A DNA stretch of 46,819 bases from an uncultured Cytophagales bacterium. GTDB taxonomy: Bacteria > Bacteroidota > Bacteroidia > Cytophagales > 172606-1. Under the pieces are notes generated by a model. That model was not told where the DNA came from and ran no database searches. It worked only from the letters and a program-made list of their open reading frames with translations. Position numbers and translations under genes: made by a program. The stretch covers positions 1-46,819 of the forward strand of contig CADCTQ010000063.1 in NCBI GenBank assembly GCA_902805615.1, in the 5' to 3' direction. The first letter of the stretch is position 1; every line of letters starts with the position of its first letter. Positions 1 through 10,900 of this stretch are shown here, piece after piece.

Positions 1-84
1 GGCTTCCCTTGCGGGTTGCTTACCGGGGTGTGAATCCCGGACTCCGTCAGGCTTACCACGTTTCACTGATGTGAGATACGACTA

Positions 85-109
85 GTACAGCTCCAATTTA
101 ATTAATAGG
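85..109 (+). repeat. IS630 left terminal inverted repeat
   Basis: This 25-bp end starts GTACAGCTCCAATTTAATTA and mirrors 1529-1553 with three mismatches. It follows the TA at 83-84. Confidence 0.88.
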
Positions 110-155
110 GATCATCTTTTTAACTTTCCTATTCAAGTACAAACAGGAAGGAAAG

Positions 156-620
156 ATGCAAAAACGATTAGAGCCCCCTATTGTCAGTGAAAAGGATCGT
201 CAAGAGCTAGAACTGCTGCTAGGTAAAGGCAAGCATTCGGTGCGCAAAGTGAAGCGAGCCCAAGTACTACTGCTACTGGCAGAGGGGCAGAAAGTACCAG
301 CCATAGCTCGTCAAGTAGGCGTAAGCGAGGCGACTGTCTACAACGTGTACCACCGTTATGAGCCGGGTAAGCTCTCTCAAGCTTTGGAAGAAAGGCCACG
401 CCCTGGGCAGCCGGCCAAAGTAACGCCACGCCTAGAGGCGGACGTAAGCCGCATCGCTTGCAGTAAGGCTCCCGAAGGCAGAAGCCGCTGGACGGTAAAC
501 TTGATCAACAGCCGCTTGGTGGAGTTAGGCTATCAGGTAGATGACGAATCAGTACGACTGGTTTTAAAAAAAGCAAACTTAAGCCTTGGCTCAAAAGGCA
601 GTGGTGTATCGGGAAAGTAG
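156..620 (+). CDS. IS630 transposase, N-terminal (DNA-binding) ORF A
   Basis: 154 residues forming the DNA-binding half of an IS630 transposase. The helix-turn-helix is visible at about residues 35-62 (KVPAIARQVGVSEATVYNVY), followed by a second HTH-like domain that ends in VRLVLKKANL. The last 15 residues are out of frame relative to the family. If the ribosome slips back one base at 563-572, the product continues with LKPWLKRQWCIGKVDAEYLY, the expected IS630 junction sequence, and reads on into the catalytic half. ORF A alone would be a DNA-binding protein without catalysis and might act as a repressor, which is inference. Confidence 0.85.
   Translation: MQKRLEPPIVSEKDRQELELLLGKGKHSVRKVKRAQVLLLLAEGQKVPAIARQVGVSEATVYNVYHRYEPGKLSQALEERPRPGQPAKVTPRLEADVSRIACSKAPEGRSRWTVNLINSRLVELGYQVDDESVRLVLKKANLSLGSKGSGVSGK
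563..572 (+). promoter_or_regulatory. Probable -1 programmed frameshift site of the IS630 transposase
   Basis: In the ORF A frame the codons are gtt tta aaa aaa gca. They contain two overlapping slippery heptamers of the X XXY YYZ type: T TTA AAA (563-569) and A AAA AAA (566-572). Slipping back one base gives agc aaa ctt aag, which joins ORF A to the conserved start of the catalytic half. The fusion would be about 461 residues. Confidence 0.7.
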
Positions 621-640
621 ACGCCGAGTACCTCTACAAG

Positions 641-1540
641 ATGGAGGATGTGCTCCGGGTTTATGAGCAACAAGCCCAACAGCAGCAAGCCCAACCGCAG
701 GTGTTCCATGAGCAAGCGCCTAATGAGCAAGCGCCTAATGAGCAAGCGCCTAATGAGCAAGCGCCTAATGAGCAAGCGCCCCTCTCACCCACACCCCAGG
801 AGCAATCATCAACCGTAGTTGAGCCAGCCGTAGTTGAGCCAGCCGTAGTTGAGCCAGCCGTAGTTGAGCCAGCCGTAGTTGAGCCAGCCGTAGTTGAGCC
901 AGCCGTAGTTGAGCCAGCCGTAGTTGAGCCAGCCGTAGTGCGGCTTTGTTTTGATGAACGTCCGTGTCAGTTACTCGATGAAGTGTTAGCCCCTTTACCC
1001 CTCAAGCAGGGCAAGCCCTTGCGGCAGGACTACGAATATGAGCGTAAGGGAACGGCCTGTGTACTTTTGGCTTACGACTTGGACAAAGGCCAGCGCTATG
1101 TGCAGGTGAGAGAAAGGCGGACCAAAAAGGACTATGCCGAGTTTATGGACTGGTTAGTCAAGGAGCACTATGCTCAGGCAGAAAAAATACACTTGGTGCA
1201 GGATAACTTGAACACCCACTCGATGAGTTCTTTTTATGAGCACTTACCCCTTGAGAGGGCCGGTGAGTTAGCCCAAAAGATGCAGTTCCACTTCACCCCT
1301 AAGCACGGCTCTTGGTTGAACATGGCCGAAATCGAGTTCTCGGCTTTAGCCCGCCAATGCCTCGACCGCAGAATCAAAGACATCCATACCCTACACACAG
1401 AAGTACGAGCCTGGAGTGAGCAGCGTAATAAGGATGCAGTCAAGATTCACTGGAGTTTTACCGTCAAGACGGCCAGAGTAACCTTGGCAAGTAGATACCA
1501 AAAGGTCAATCCGGCCAATAATGATAACCCTAATAATTAA
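641..1540 (+). CDS. IS630 transposase, C-terminal DDE catalytic ORF B
   Basis: This is the catalytic half of the transposase. The frame is open from 572, so it is probably made mainly as a -1 frameshift fusion with ORF A; the ATG at 641 is the first in-frame ATG. The DDE triad is visible: D in CFDERPC, D in LVQDNLNTH, and E in HGSWLNMAEIEFS. The usual short linker before the first D is replaced by about 90 residues rich in Q/E/A/P, containing five EQAP-type repeats (four exact NEQAP) and eight VVEPA repeats. These are in frame, so the enzyme may still be active. Family identity is firm; activity is unknown. Confidence 0.87.
   Translation: MEDVLRVYEQQAQQQQAQPQVFHEQAPNEQAPNEQAPNEQAPNEQAPLSPTPQEQSSTVVEPAVVEPAVVEPAVVEPAVVEPAVVEPAVVEPAVVEPAVVRLCFDERPCQLLDEVLAPLPLKQGKPLRQDYEYERKGTACVLLAYDLDKGQRYVQVRERRTKKDYAEFMDWLVKEHYAQAEKIHLVQDNLNTHSMSSFYEHLPLERAGELAQKMQFHFTPKHGSWLNMAEIEFSALARQCLDRRIKDIHTLHTEVRAWSEQRNKDAVKIHWSFTVKTARVTLASRYQKVNPANNDNPNN
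706..780 (+). repeat. 15-bp coding tandem repeat (NEQAP), about 5 copies
   Basis: The unit TAATGAGCAAGCGCC occurs four times exactly at 721-780, preceded by a copy with one or two changes. It encodes NEQAP in the linker of the transposase. The identical copies point to recent slippage or unequal crossing-over. Confidence 0.95.
815..934 (+). repeat. 15-bp coding tandem repeat (VVEPA), 8 exact copies
   Basis: The unit GTAGTTGAGCCAGCC occurs eight times without a mismatch, and a ninth partial copy starts at 935. It encodes VVEPA just before the first catalytic D of the IS630 transposase. It is not a CRISPR array because there are no spacers. Confidence 0.97.
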
Positions 1541-1553
1541 ATTGGATATGTAC
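1529..1553 (-). repeat. IS630 right terminal inverted repeat
   Basis: Mirror of 85-109 with three mismatches; ends in GTAC next to the TA at 1554-1555. Confidence 0.88.
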
Positions 1554-1851
1554 TAGCCTCGTGTTCAATCACAATCCCGGCCGTTGGTGGAACAACAAAT
1601 GATGATTGAAGAAGCCAAGTAGATTAGCTTCCACGTGATATGCACATGAAGCCAGCAAGGGAGTTTCCAAAGCAGTGATTAGTACTTGCTGCTCTGCCAT
1701 TCAGGGGTAACTGACAGAAAACACATTTATCCTTTTCACTTTTTCCGGGATAACGTCATGCCGAGGATACAATAAGACAACCTCCCGGCATCCCCCTCCG
1801 CATGGCATAGCTTATACCTGGTACATATCCGCCCGGGACACGTCAGCCTTC

Positions 1852-2351
1852 TTGTTGTCCTTAAAAGGTTTTGCCAAAGCGGCCCAAACTTCCCCGGTCA
1901 AGCCTTGCCCCCTGAAGGAGTACAACGGCCGTTGGTTTTTGTTTGCTCGGCGCCAGGCCCGCGATCTCATCCAGCAGTACCCCCTGGACCGGATTGTTTC
2001 CTGCGAGAAAACGGACAAAGACATTTCCACGAAGGCACTCAATGCCGGCGTTTACTTTCGGCAAATGCTCGGAGTCACCTGTGATCTGAAAAGCCGAAAG
2101 TCATCCTCGTTACAATTCGCTTCAACGCGCAGCGAGGCAAATACCTGGTTACCAAGAAGGTACACCCCGACCAACAGGAGAAAGTAAGGGAAGACGGCAG
2201 CGTGCTGATCCGGTTTTCAGTACTCCTCACCCCTGAATCGGAAGCCAAAATACTTGCGTTTAGCCCCGACGCACAGGTATTGGAGCCCTCCTCGCTGAGT
2301 ACATCCCTTGCCGAATGCCTGCGAAAGGCACTTGCGCAGTACGATCAGTGA
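1852..2351 (+). pseudogene. Broken WYL-domain transcriptional regulator
   Basis: Two reading frames together give the C-terminal part of a WYL regulator. The first, from about 1852, reads CPLKEYNGRWFLFARRQA then YPLDRI, the core of the WYL ligand-binding domain. Around 2090 the reading shifts frame, and the second frame continues with KVILVTIRFNAQRGKYLVTK, a KKVHPDQQ stretch, and an ending like AKILAFSPDAQVLEPSSL, typical of the WCX tail, stopping at 2349-2351. No N-terminal HTH is readable upstream. The gene is therefore truncated and frameshifted. The IS630 element ends 300 bp upstream, but nothing shows that it caused the damage. Confidence 0.75.
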
Positions 2352-2428
2352 GGGCACGTGGGGGAGCGGCTCCGCCGGCAAACCCAAGCGTTCTCCCGGC
2401 TGCGCATCTCGTGACTAATGAATCTGAA

Positions 2429-2448
2429 AATACCTACTAGTAGGTATT
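2429..2448. promoter_or_regulatory. Perfect 20-bp palindrome, operator-like
   Basis: AATACCTACTAGTAGGTATT is its own reverse complement. Its form resembles a TetR-family operator, which is inference. The nearest intact gene starts 465 bp downstream (2913) and no TetR gene is in view. It may have belonged to a gene lost next to the WYL pseudogene. Confidence 0.45.
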
Positions 2449-2912
2449 GACAAGTCAAAACCCGTAACATATTTTTGATATTATTACTGAAGTAAGATAC
2501 ATAGGGCAACTTTTACTTGATTAATCTTTCCAGCCAATACTTCCCTCAAAACGGGCCGGGCGGTTCGCTTGTAAAAGTCTTTTTATCCCTGCCCTCGGGA
2601 AATTAACTCAAGCTTGGCCTCTATCCTTGGCAACTGCTCGTTGGGCACCTCATCATACCTGCAATAATGTCTTTACCCATCCAGTGAATTCAAAATCCGG
2701 CTCGTGATTAAAAGCTGTTTTCGCTCTTTCGTCCAGGACGGAGCCTGTATAGGCTGATTCCCCATTAGATCAGTAATTCTCTTCCGGCATTGGCGCTCCG
2801 GTTTTCCCGCCCTGTAAGAAGACAGGGTTGGTATACGGGTGTCAGGATTTGCCGGTTCGTCACTTGTTCCGCCTGTTTTGGCCTGAATCCTTCCGTTTAT
2901 CATACGTTGCTT
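2449..2912. other. Gene-free stretch before the toxin locus
   Basis: An AT-rich segment (2450-2520) is followed by ordinary intergenic sequence. I see no convincing gene, RNA or clear promoter box. Long open frames here are unsupported extensions of the downstream gene or its antisense shadow. Confidence 0.5.
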
Positions 2913-4871
2913 ATGCAGAAATTCTATGTAATCGCTTGCCTCTCTTTCCTGGCTGGCTTGGCCAGTGGGAAAGCCCAAACGGCCGATAGCATTGCCGTTC
3001 CCGCCGTTTGGCTGCGCGCCGATCAGGGCGGCGCAACCCCCACCGTGTGGCCGGACCGAAGCGGGCATCGGCGGGACGCCATCGCCGTGCCGGGCGAAGA
3101 ACCCGCGGCCGGAGGGGTGATCAACTTCAACCGGACCCGCCTGTTCGACGGCCTCAATGACTACATGAAGATTCCCTACAGTCCCGAAAACGCGGCGGCC
3201 GTGACGATGATTGCCGTCTTTCAGCCGGTGGATACGGTCGAACGCGGCGTGTGGGGGGCCGAAAAAGCCACGACCCGGAACATGATGCTCACTACGCGCC
3301 GGGCGCTGGGGCCCGAGGCGACGCTGAACGAATACGCCAGGGGCGAAAACCGGCCCATCCTTAGCTCGGTGGTGCAGTTCTGGACCCGGACGGCGGTCGT
3401 CAACGGCAACGGGTTCCTGGCCGTCGGCAGCGCCGGCAAGGAGCGGGGTCAGTTGCCCTACAAAGGCAGCATCGCCGAACTGATGGTCTACGACCGGGCC
3501 CTGGGCTTCCTCGAACGCCTGCAAGCCGAGTCGTACCTGGCCATCAAGTACGGCATTACCCTGCCGGGAGGCAACTACGTAAATTCGAAGGAAAAGATCG
3601 TCTGGCACGGCGAACAGGACCAGAAATTCGCCAACCGGGTAGCCGGCATCGGCCGCGACGACGCCTTTGGCCTCTACCAGAAACAATCGGCCAGTACCCG
3701 GGAAGCGGCGCGCCTGCTGGTGCTCAGCGCCGGCCCGCCCGCTGCCGACAACGCCACCAATACAACCCCCATTGAGAACGGCAATTTCCTCCTGTGGGGC
3801 GACGACAACGCGGCCCTCACGCTGGCCAAAGGGCAGGGGGCCGACTCGCTGCTGGCCCTCGTTGCGCGCAAATGGCTGATGAAGGCAACCGGCACCACGG
3901 CAAACCAAATCCCCACCGAGTTGCGCATCAACCTGAAACTGCTCCCCAAGGAGCCGCTGGGCTACTGGCTGGTGATTGACCGGAGCGGCGGGGGCAACTT
4001 TTCGACCGACGCCCTGGAATACATCCAGCCCGACAAGGTGCTCGGCGACAGCATTGTTGCCTTCAGCAACGTCCGCTGGGACACCGACGGCTCGGGAAGT
4101 GACCGCTTTGGCCTGGCAAGGGCCGGCCGCACCCTGCCGCTGCTGACCCAACTGGCAAACCCCACCTGCGCCAGCCCCGCCGGCGGACGCGTGGCCGTGG
4201 AGATCGTAGGGGGACAGGGCACCTACGCGTACCAACTTACGGGCACCAAAAATGGCTTCTCGCGCCGTTGGCAGGGAACCGGCACGGTCGAACAGACGGG
4301 CCTCCCGGCCGGATCGTATACGCTCAAAGTAACCGGCGAAGACAAGTCTACCGTGCAACGGCACTTCACCCTTACGGCCCCCAATGCCCTGGCCGTTGAC
4401 CTGGGGCAGGACCGGCAACTGGCCGCCGGCAAGGAAATTGTGCTCGACGCCGGGACCAGGATTCCGGCCGTCACCCCGGTAACCTATACCTGGGAAAACA
4501 ACTACGGCTTCCGCAGCAAGGCGGCCCAGGTGAACATTACCCAGTCGGGCATCTACACCGTCACGGTTACCAACGCCGAGGGATGCTCCTGCACCGACCA
4601 GGTCATCATCGGGGGGCAAGTGGCCCGGCAGTTCGACGTAAGCCCCAACCTGGTGAGATCGGGCAGTACGTACCAGGTGAACGTTTCGCTCGAAGAAGCC
4701 AGCGCCGCCCGCGTGAAGGTGTACGACACCAAAGGCGTGCTCCACGGGCAGATGCAGGGCAACGACCAGGCCCACTACCAGTTCACCGGCACCGGCCCGC
4801 AGCCGGGGGCCTACACGGTAGTGCTCGAAACACCCAAGGGCATAGAAACCCGCAAACTGGTCATCTACTGA
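2913..4871 (+). CDS. Secreted LamG-like protein with T9SS type A sorting domain
   Basis: 652 residues from the ATG at 2913, chosen because it begins a clear signal peptide (MQKFYVIACLSFLAGLASGKAQ). Residues about 28-215 look like a concanavalin A/LamG-like fold (AVWLRADQGG, LFDGLNDYMKIPY, IAELMVYDRAL, SYLAIKYGITL), a form common in Bacteroidota surface proteins. The middle has beta-rich Ig-like or SprB-like segments (YAYQLTGTKNG, YTWENNYGF, GIYTVTVTNAEGC). The last ~80 residues are a T9SS type A sorting domain (DVSPNLVRSGSTYQVNV to KLVIY), so it should be exported through the outer membrane and anchored or released. It ends 105 bp before the giant RHS gene on the same strand and is probably co-transcribed. 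The exact role is unknown; ligand binding or surface display alongside the toxin is inference. Confidence 0.85.
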   Translation: MQKFYVIACLSFLAGLASGKAQTADSIAVPAVWLRADQGGATPTVWPDRSGHRRDAIAVPGEEPAAGGVINFNRTRLFDGLNDYMKIPYSPENAAAVTMIAVFQPVDTVERGVWGAEKATTRNMMLTTRRALGPEATLNEYARGENRPILSSVVQFWTRTAVVNGNGFLAVGSAGKERGQLPYKGSIAELMVYDRALGFLERLQAESYLAIKYGITLPGGNYVNSKEKIVWHGEQDQKFANRVAGIGRDDAFGLYQKQSASTREAARLLVLSAGPPAADNATNTTPIENGNFLLWGDDNAALTLAKGQGADSLLALVARKWLMKATGTTANQIPTELRINLKLLPKEPLGYWLVIDRSGGGNFSTDALEYIQPDKVLGDSIVAFSNVRWDTDGSGSDRFGLARAGRTLPLLTQLANPTCASPAGGRVAVEIVGGQGTYAYQLTGTKNGFSRRWQGTGTVEQTGLPAGSYTLKVTGEDKSTVQRHFTLTAPNALAVDLGQDRQLAAGKEIVLDAGTRIPAVTPVTYTWENNYGFRSKAAQVNITQSGIYTVTVTNAEGCSCTDQVIIGGQVARQFDVSPNLVRSGSTYQVNVSLEEASAARVKVYDTKGVLHGQMQGNDQAHYQFTGTGPQPGAYTVVLETPKGIETRKLVIY

Positions 4872-4976
4872 CAAATCGCTTTTCCGCAAACCTACCACTG
4901 GCGCCGGGGCAACCCCGGCCGCCGGGACCCTGCACGTACGGCAACCCTCTTTTCTACCCCCCAACAAGGAATTGTA

Positions 4977-7900
4977 ATGAAGAACGCTTTACTTAAAAAG
5001 CTGTTAGGCTTATCGCTGCTGGCCGCCGGCACCGGCGTGAGCATCTACGGCACTACGTCCATTTTCAACCCCAATCCGGGCCGCACCCTCCGCGAGGCCG
5101 TTGCCCGCACCCGGCATTACCCGGCTACCACCCGCGAAGGACTCATCGGCACCACGGGTGACGTACCGGTAGACAACCCCACCGACAATGTGTTCCACGT
5201 AGCCCTCCGGGAACCGCTCCGGGGCGATGACAAGGTATACCTGGTGTACGAACTCTCGGGCGTGGCGGACCACACGGCCGTATCCCGCAGCGTGAACGAC
5301 CGGCTGGCCGTGGGCGGATACCTGGTCAGCAAGCGGAAAGGCTGGGCCCTGCAACGGGAGAAGCTCGCCGCCGACTGGCTCAAAGCGGGTGACAACGTGA
5401 TTCGCTTCTCCGTGCCCGGGGGGGCCAGGCACAGTTACCGGGTGCGCAACCTCGCCCTGGAAGTAGAGCAGGCCGCGGCGCCGGCCGCGGAGCCCGCCCT
5501 GGTGGTCAACCAGCCGCAAGGGCACCCGTACTACCAGAACCAGGCCTACGTGAAGGGGTTCGTGTCGGGTGCCGGCAGCGAAGCGGCGCAAGTGCTGGTG
5601 GATGGCCAGAAGGTGCGCGTCTTCCAGGGTGAATTTGAAGGCATCGTGCGGCGTAACCCGCAAGGCGCCTCCGCGGCGTGGCGCGTAACCGTGCAGGCCG
5701 TGTACCCCGACGGCCGGAAGGTCAGCGAGGAAGTGGAGTTTGCCACGCGGCAAGCCGCCCACTACGCGTATCCGCTGGAAAAAGCAGTGAGCACCGCCCG
5801 GCAAGGGTTTGCGCCCCACCAGGCAGCCTCCATCGGCCTGAAGGGCACCGCACTGGATGCCACCGCCGGTTCCCTCCGGGCAGCGACGACGCTCTCCGTA
5901 ACGGCCCTCCGCGAAGTGGACATCCCGGCCCTGGACGCGGGCATGGTGAACGTAACCCGGTACAGCGCCGGCTTCCGCTACCTGCCGCACGGGACGCAGT
6001 TCGCCAGGGAAGCCCGCCTGAAGGTGGCCTACGACGAGCAAAAGATTCCGGAGGGTTACACCGCCCAGGACATCAAAACGTACTTTTTCGACGAACAGAC
6101 CCACCACTGGGTGCCCCTGCCGACCGATACGGTGCTGGCCGGGCAGGCAACGGTGGTGTCGCGTACGACGCACTTTACCGACATGATCAACGCCATCATC
6201 AAGGTGCCCGAGTCGCCCGAAGTAGCCGCCTACAACTCCAATTCCATCAAAGGCATCAAGGCCGCCAACCCCACCGCGGCCGTCAACCTGCTGGCGCCGC
6301 CCCAGGCCACCCATACCGGCAAAGCCTCCACGGGGTATCCCCTCAACCTGCCGGCCGGCCGCAATGGCATGCAGCCGCAACTCGGGATCAACTACAACAG
6401 CGGCGGCGGCAACGGCTGGCTGGGATTGAACTGGAACCTGCAAACGCCCGCCGTCACCATTGACACCCGATGGGGCGTGCCCCGCTACGACGGGAGCAAA
6501 GAAACCGAAACCTACACCTTGAACGGGGAACAACTGGCCCCGGTGGCCCACCGCGGCGCGTTGCAGGACCGGAGCAGCAACAAACAGTTCTACCCCCGCG
6601 TGGAAGGCGCATTCAACCGGATCATCCGGCGCGGCAGCGGCCCCAAAAACTACTGGTGGGAAGTAACCGACAAAAGCGGCGTAAAATATTGCTATGGGGG
6701 AACGACGGCCTCGGGCCTCGACGATAAAGCCGTACTCACCGATGACCAGGGCAACGTTGCCTACTGGGCGCTGGTGGAGACGCGGGACCTGGACGGGAAC
6801 TTTGTGCGCTACCACTACGACAAGGTTGCCGACGCCGGCATCGCCGGGGGAACGGTGCCGGGGTACCAGTTGTACGTTGACAAAATCACCTACACCGGTT
6901 ACGGCAGTACCGAAGGCAAATACGCCGTGCTCTTTACCCGCGACCGCGATTTGAATGAACCCCGGCGGAAAGACGTCGCCATCAGTGCCAACCTCGGGTT
7001 CAAGCTGGTAACGGCCGACCTGCTGCGGAAGGTGGATGTGCAGTTCGAAGGCCAGCCCGTGCGCAGCTACGCGTTGCAGTACCGGGAAGGCGCTTTCTAC
7101 AAGACGCTGCTCAGTAGTATTTCGGAGTACGATGCGGGAGGCAAGCTTTTCAATACCCACACGTTCGACTATTACGACGACGTACATGCCGCCAAAGGGT
7201 ACAAACCCTTCACGGCGGCGCAGCCCTGGACGGCCCGCCGGGACAGCATCAACGGTGGGTTCATCAACCCCATCAATGCCTTTGGCGACGAAGCTTCGGC
7301 CCTGAGCGGCACCAAATCGAAGGATTTCAGCGTGGGCGTGGCCGTCACGGTCGGCTTCGACCCCAACGTGGCCACCAAGAGCTTCTCGGTGGGCGGCAAC
7401 GTGGGCTACTCCCAATCTGCCAGCGAGGGGCTGCTCTCCCTGATTGACATCAACGGCGACGCGCTGCCCGACAAGGTGTTCGTAAAAAACAACGGCATGA
7501 GCTACCGGGCCAACCTGTCGAAGCCGGGCGGCATACCCGCCTTCAGCGACACGCTGCGGAGCATTTCGGGAAACATCAATGCCTTTCACAAGGAAAAGAG
7601 CAAAACCGTGAGCGGCGGCGTGGAAGCCCACGGCCCCGCCCCGCTCACCGTGTTCGCCGGCGCCGGCCTGAGTACCACTACTTCCACGACTACGGTCTAT
7701 TTCGCCGAGGTGAACGGCGACCTGCTCACTGACGTAGTGGTGAACGGAAAGGTGTACTTCAATCACCTCGACTCCGGGGGCAACGTGGTGTTTACCGCCA
7801 GCAGCGGCGATACGCCCAGCCCCATCAACCCGGGCGGCAACGTGGCCGCCGACATCCTGAAGGTGGACCCCGCCGAAAAGGAAAAGGCCATTGACCAGAA

Positions 7901-10900
7901 TCCCCTCCACGACGTAGTACGCCTGTGGCGGGCTCCCTACAGTGGCACAGTGGCCGTAACGGCCCCCGTGCAACTGCTGAAGAGCAATGACCCGGCCCGC
8001 GGGGAAAGCCCGGCCGACGGCGTACGCGTGACCATCCAGCACAAGGGCTCCGAAATCTGGAGCACCACCATCGGGCCGGACGATTACGCCGTGCACACCC
8101 CCACGGGCGTAAGCAGCCTCACCGTACAGCGCGGCGACCAGCTCTACTTCCGGGTGCAGTCCGTCGAGAACGGTTCGTTCGACCAGGTGCAATGGTCGCC
8201 CGTGATCCGCTACCTCGGCCAGGACGAGAACCTGGTGGACGCCAACGGCAAGAACCTCTACCGGTTTGCGGCAGCCGAAGATTTCCTGCTGAGTGCCAAC
8301 CAGGTGGTAACCACCCCCATCAAGGGCCGGGTAAAGATCGGCGACACGTTCCGAAAGCCTGTCACCACCGACGACGTGGAGGCGAGCATCGTCAAACTGG
8401 TGAAGGTCGGCGACAACCTCGTCGAGACGGTGGTCGAGAAGCGGACCTACGCCTGGCACCAGGAAGTGAACGAGCCCATCACGCTGGAAGCCGACGTGGA
8501 GGCGTTCGAGTCCTACGCGTTCCGGGTGAAGTCGGCAACCAACATTGACTGGAACGCCGTCGGGTGGACCCCCCGGCTGTACTACACGGCTTCCTACGAC
8601 GCCAGTTACCCCAAGGTGACCGACGCGCAGGGCAACCCGTTGATTGACGCCTACGCCGTACCCGAATGTTCGGTGTTTGCCCGGGCATTGCGGGAGAGCA
8701 AGCCCTGGACGGTGCCGGCTGCCGCCAGTACCGGCACCCTCAGCGTCTCCCCGGACCTGTCGTTCACCTCGCCCACGCTGTCGGGCCAGGTCACTTTCAC
8801 GGTCAAAAAGCAGGATACGCTCCTGCTCAAGCAAACCCTGCCGGTGCTGAACGGCGCGGCGTCCGGCGGTCCCTTCGTCATTCCCGCCATCACGGGCGGC
8901 AACCTCTACTTTGAATTCCACCTTGCCGGCAAGGAGTTGGCGCGGGCCCTGCACGCGGGGGAAGTGACCGTTGCCGCCGGCGACTCCACGTGGCAGGCGC
9001 CGGCCGGCGTGCACGCGGTGCTCGACGACAACAACAACGACGAAGACGTGATTTTTGGCCCGCTGTACCGGGGCTGGGGACATTTTGCCTACAACGGCAA
9101 CCGCGACCGGGCCGCCCGGCCCATCAACGAAGCCGAACTGAAGATCAGTGAGGCAATGAAAAAAGCCAAAGACGGGTACAAAGACCCGGGTGCTGTCCAG
9201 GATGGCACCGAACTCGAGAATGACCAGACCTACAATCCCCGCAAGGAACTGTTCATCATGTTGTTGCCCTTGGCCAAAGAAGCCGCGTGGACCGGTGCCG
9301 ACAAGTATACCTACGTGGGTGCTTCCACCATCAGCAGCTCCCGCATGGGCGACGACGACCTGAGCGCGGCGGAGGCCTTGCCGGGCGGCAGCGGGGCCCG
9401 GGCGGTCAACAAGATTTCGAAGAGTTCTGCCAGGTCGTTTTCCGCGGGCGGCTCCTTCGCGGGGATCGGCGGCAGCTACGGAAAAAGCATCGGCGAGTCC
9501 AGACTGGTCATTGATTTTATGGACATGAACGGGGACCGCTACCCTGACATTGTGACGGATGAGCGCATTCAGTATACCAACGCTGCCGGCGGGTTGTCGG
9601 ACCAGTACACCGACCACGGCGCGGGCGTCAATCACCTGACCAAAAGTGAGTCGGACGGGGTTACCTTGTCGGGCAGCTTCCCCACGTCCGAGTACGAAGG
9701 AAAGCCCTATAATCCCAAGAAAGTAACCGTGAGCGTAGGCAACGGCCAGAGCAGCGCCGGTCTGAGCGGCAACTTCGCCAAAGGCAGCAACGCCGCCGAA
9801 TACAGTTACGCGGACATCAACGGCGATGCACTGCCCGACCGGGTGTACAAAGGCGGCCAGGTAGCCCTCAACTTAGGCTACCGCTTTGCGCCGGCCGAAC
9901 AGTGGGGCTACGCCGAAATACAATCCGGTGACAGCAGAAGCTTCGGCGCCGGGCTGGGCGTAAGCCTGGTGAACGGCAGCATCTCGGCGGGAATCGGCCT
10001 TTCGCGGTCCGACAATCACAACCGCAAGGCGCTGCAGGACGTGAACGGCGACGGGCTGGCCGACGAGGTGGTGGAAGGAAACCCCGTGCGGGTACGGCTC
10101 AATACCGGCAACGGGTTTGGCGAGTCCATCCCCTGGGCCGGCGCCCTGCGGGTCAGCGAGAGTTCGTCGGCCAGCGAATCGGTGAACGCCGCCTTCACGG
10201 TAGGGGTGTATTTCCCGATCATCAACATCAAAATCTGCTTCAACCCCAGCACCAGCCTGGGGCAAGGGATGAGCCGCGACCTGGCCAAACTGGGCGACGT
10301 GAACGGCGACGGCTACCCCGACTACCTGGTATCCGACCAGGACGACAAACTGACCGTGGCCGTCTCCACCATCGGCCGCACCAACCTGCTCAAGCGCGTG
10401 CAAAGGCCGCTGGGTGCCTCTTTTGCACTGGATTACCAGCGGCACGGCAACACCTACGAAATGCCCGTTGACGTGTGGGCCCTCAGCCAGGTAGTCGTGC
10501 GCGACGGCTTCGAAGGCGACGGCGTGGACAGCATGCGCACCACGTTTGCCTACGAAGACGGGTATTACGACCGCCACGAACGGGAATTCTACGGCTTCGG
10601 CAAGGTCACCACCCGCCTGCACGACACCGGCCAGGCCGACCCCGGCAACGTGTACAGCAGCGTGGCGGAAACCTTCAGCAATGACAATTACTTTACCAAG
10701 GGCTTGCCGCTCTCCGAAACCATGCAGGACGGGGAAGGCCGGAAATACTCCCGGAAAGAGCATAAATACGCCCTGCGGGACGTGGTGGCCGGCGCCGTCG
10801 TCTTCCCGGCGCTCATTCAAACGGCCGAGCAGTTTTACGAAGGGCAACCCGACCCGGGCAAGCAGACGCGCGTGGGTTTTGGGTATGACCGCTACGGAAA

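Larger units (their letters stand above)
83..1555 (+). mobile_element. IS630-family insertion sequence, complete
   Basis: A complete element of 1469 bp (85-1553) lies between two TA dinucleotides (83-84 and 1554-1555), the target duplication expected of IS630/Tc1-mariner elements. The ends form 25-bp inverted repeats that match at 22 of 25 positions. Inside is a transposase in two reading frames: a helix-turn-helix half (156-620) and a DDE catalytic half (to 1540), joined by a probable -1 frameshift. The near-intact ends and open frames suggest a recent arrival. The unusual part is the long repeat-filled linker between the two halves. Confidence 0.9.

Noticed and set aside
706..934. CRISPR-like repeat arrays
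   Set aside because: The 15-bp units are directly adjacent with no spacers and encode regular peptide repeats in a transposase.
2673..4967. 764-codon open frame on the minus strand opposite the LamG-like gene
   Set aside because: It runs antisense to a gene with a signal peptide and a T9SS tail. High GC at third positions of the sense gene removes antisense stops, and the product shows no domain.
5010..9635. 1541-codon minus-strand open frame inside the RHS gene
   Set aside because: Antisense shadow of a GC-rich coding region. Its translation is rich in G, V, H and R without any recognisable motif, while the sense frame has clear SpvB and FG-GAP motifs.
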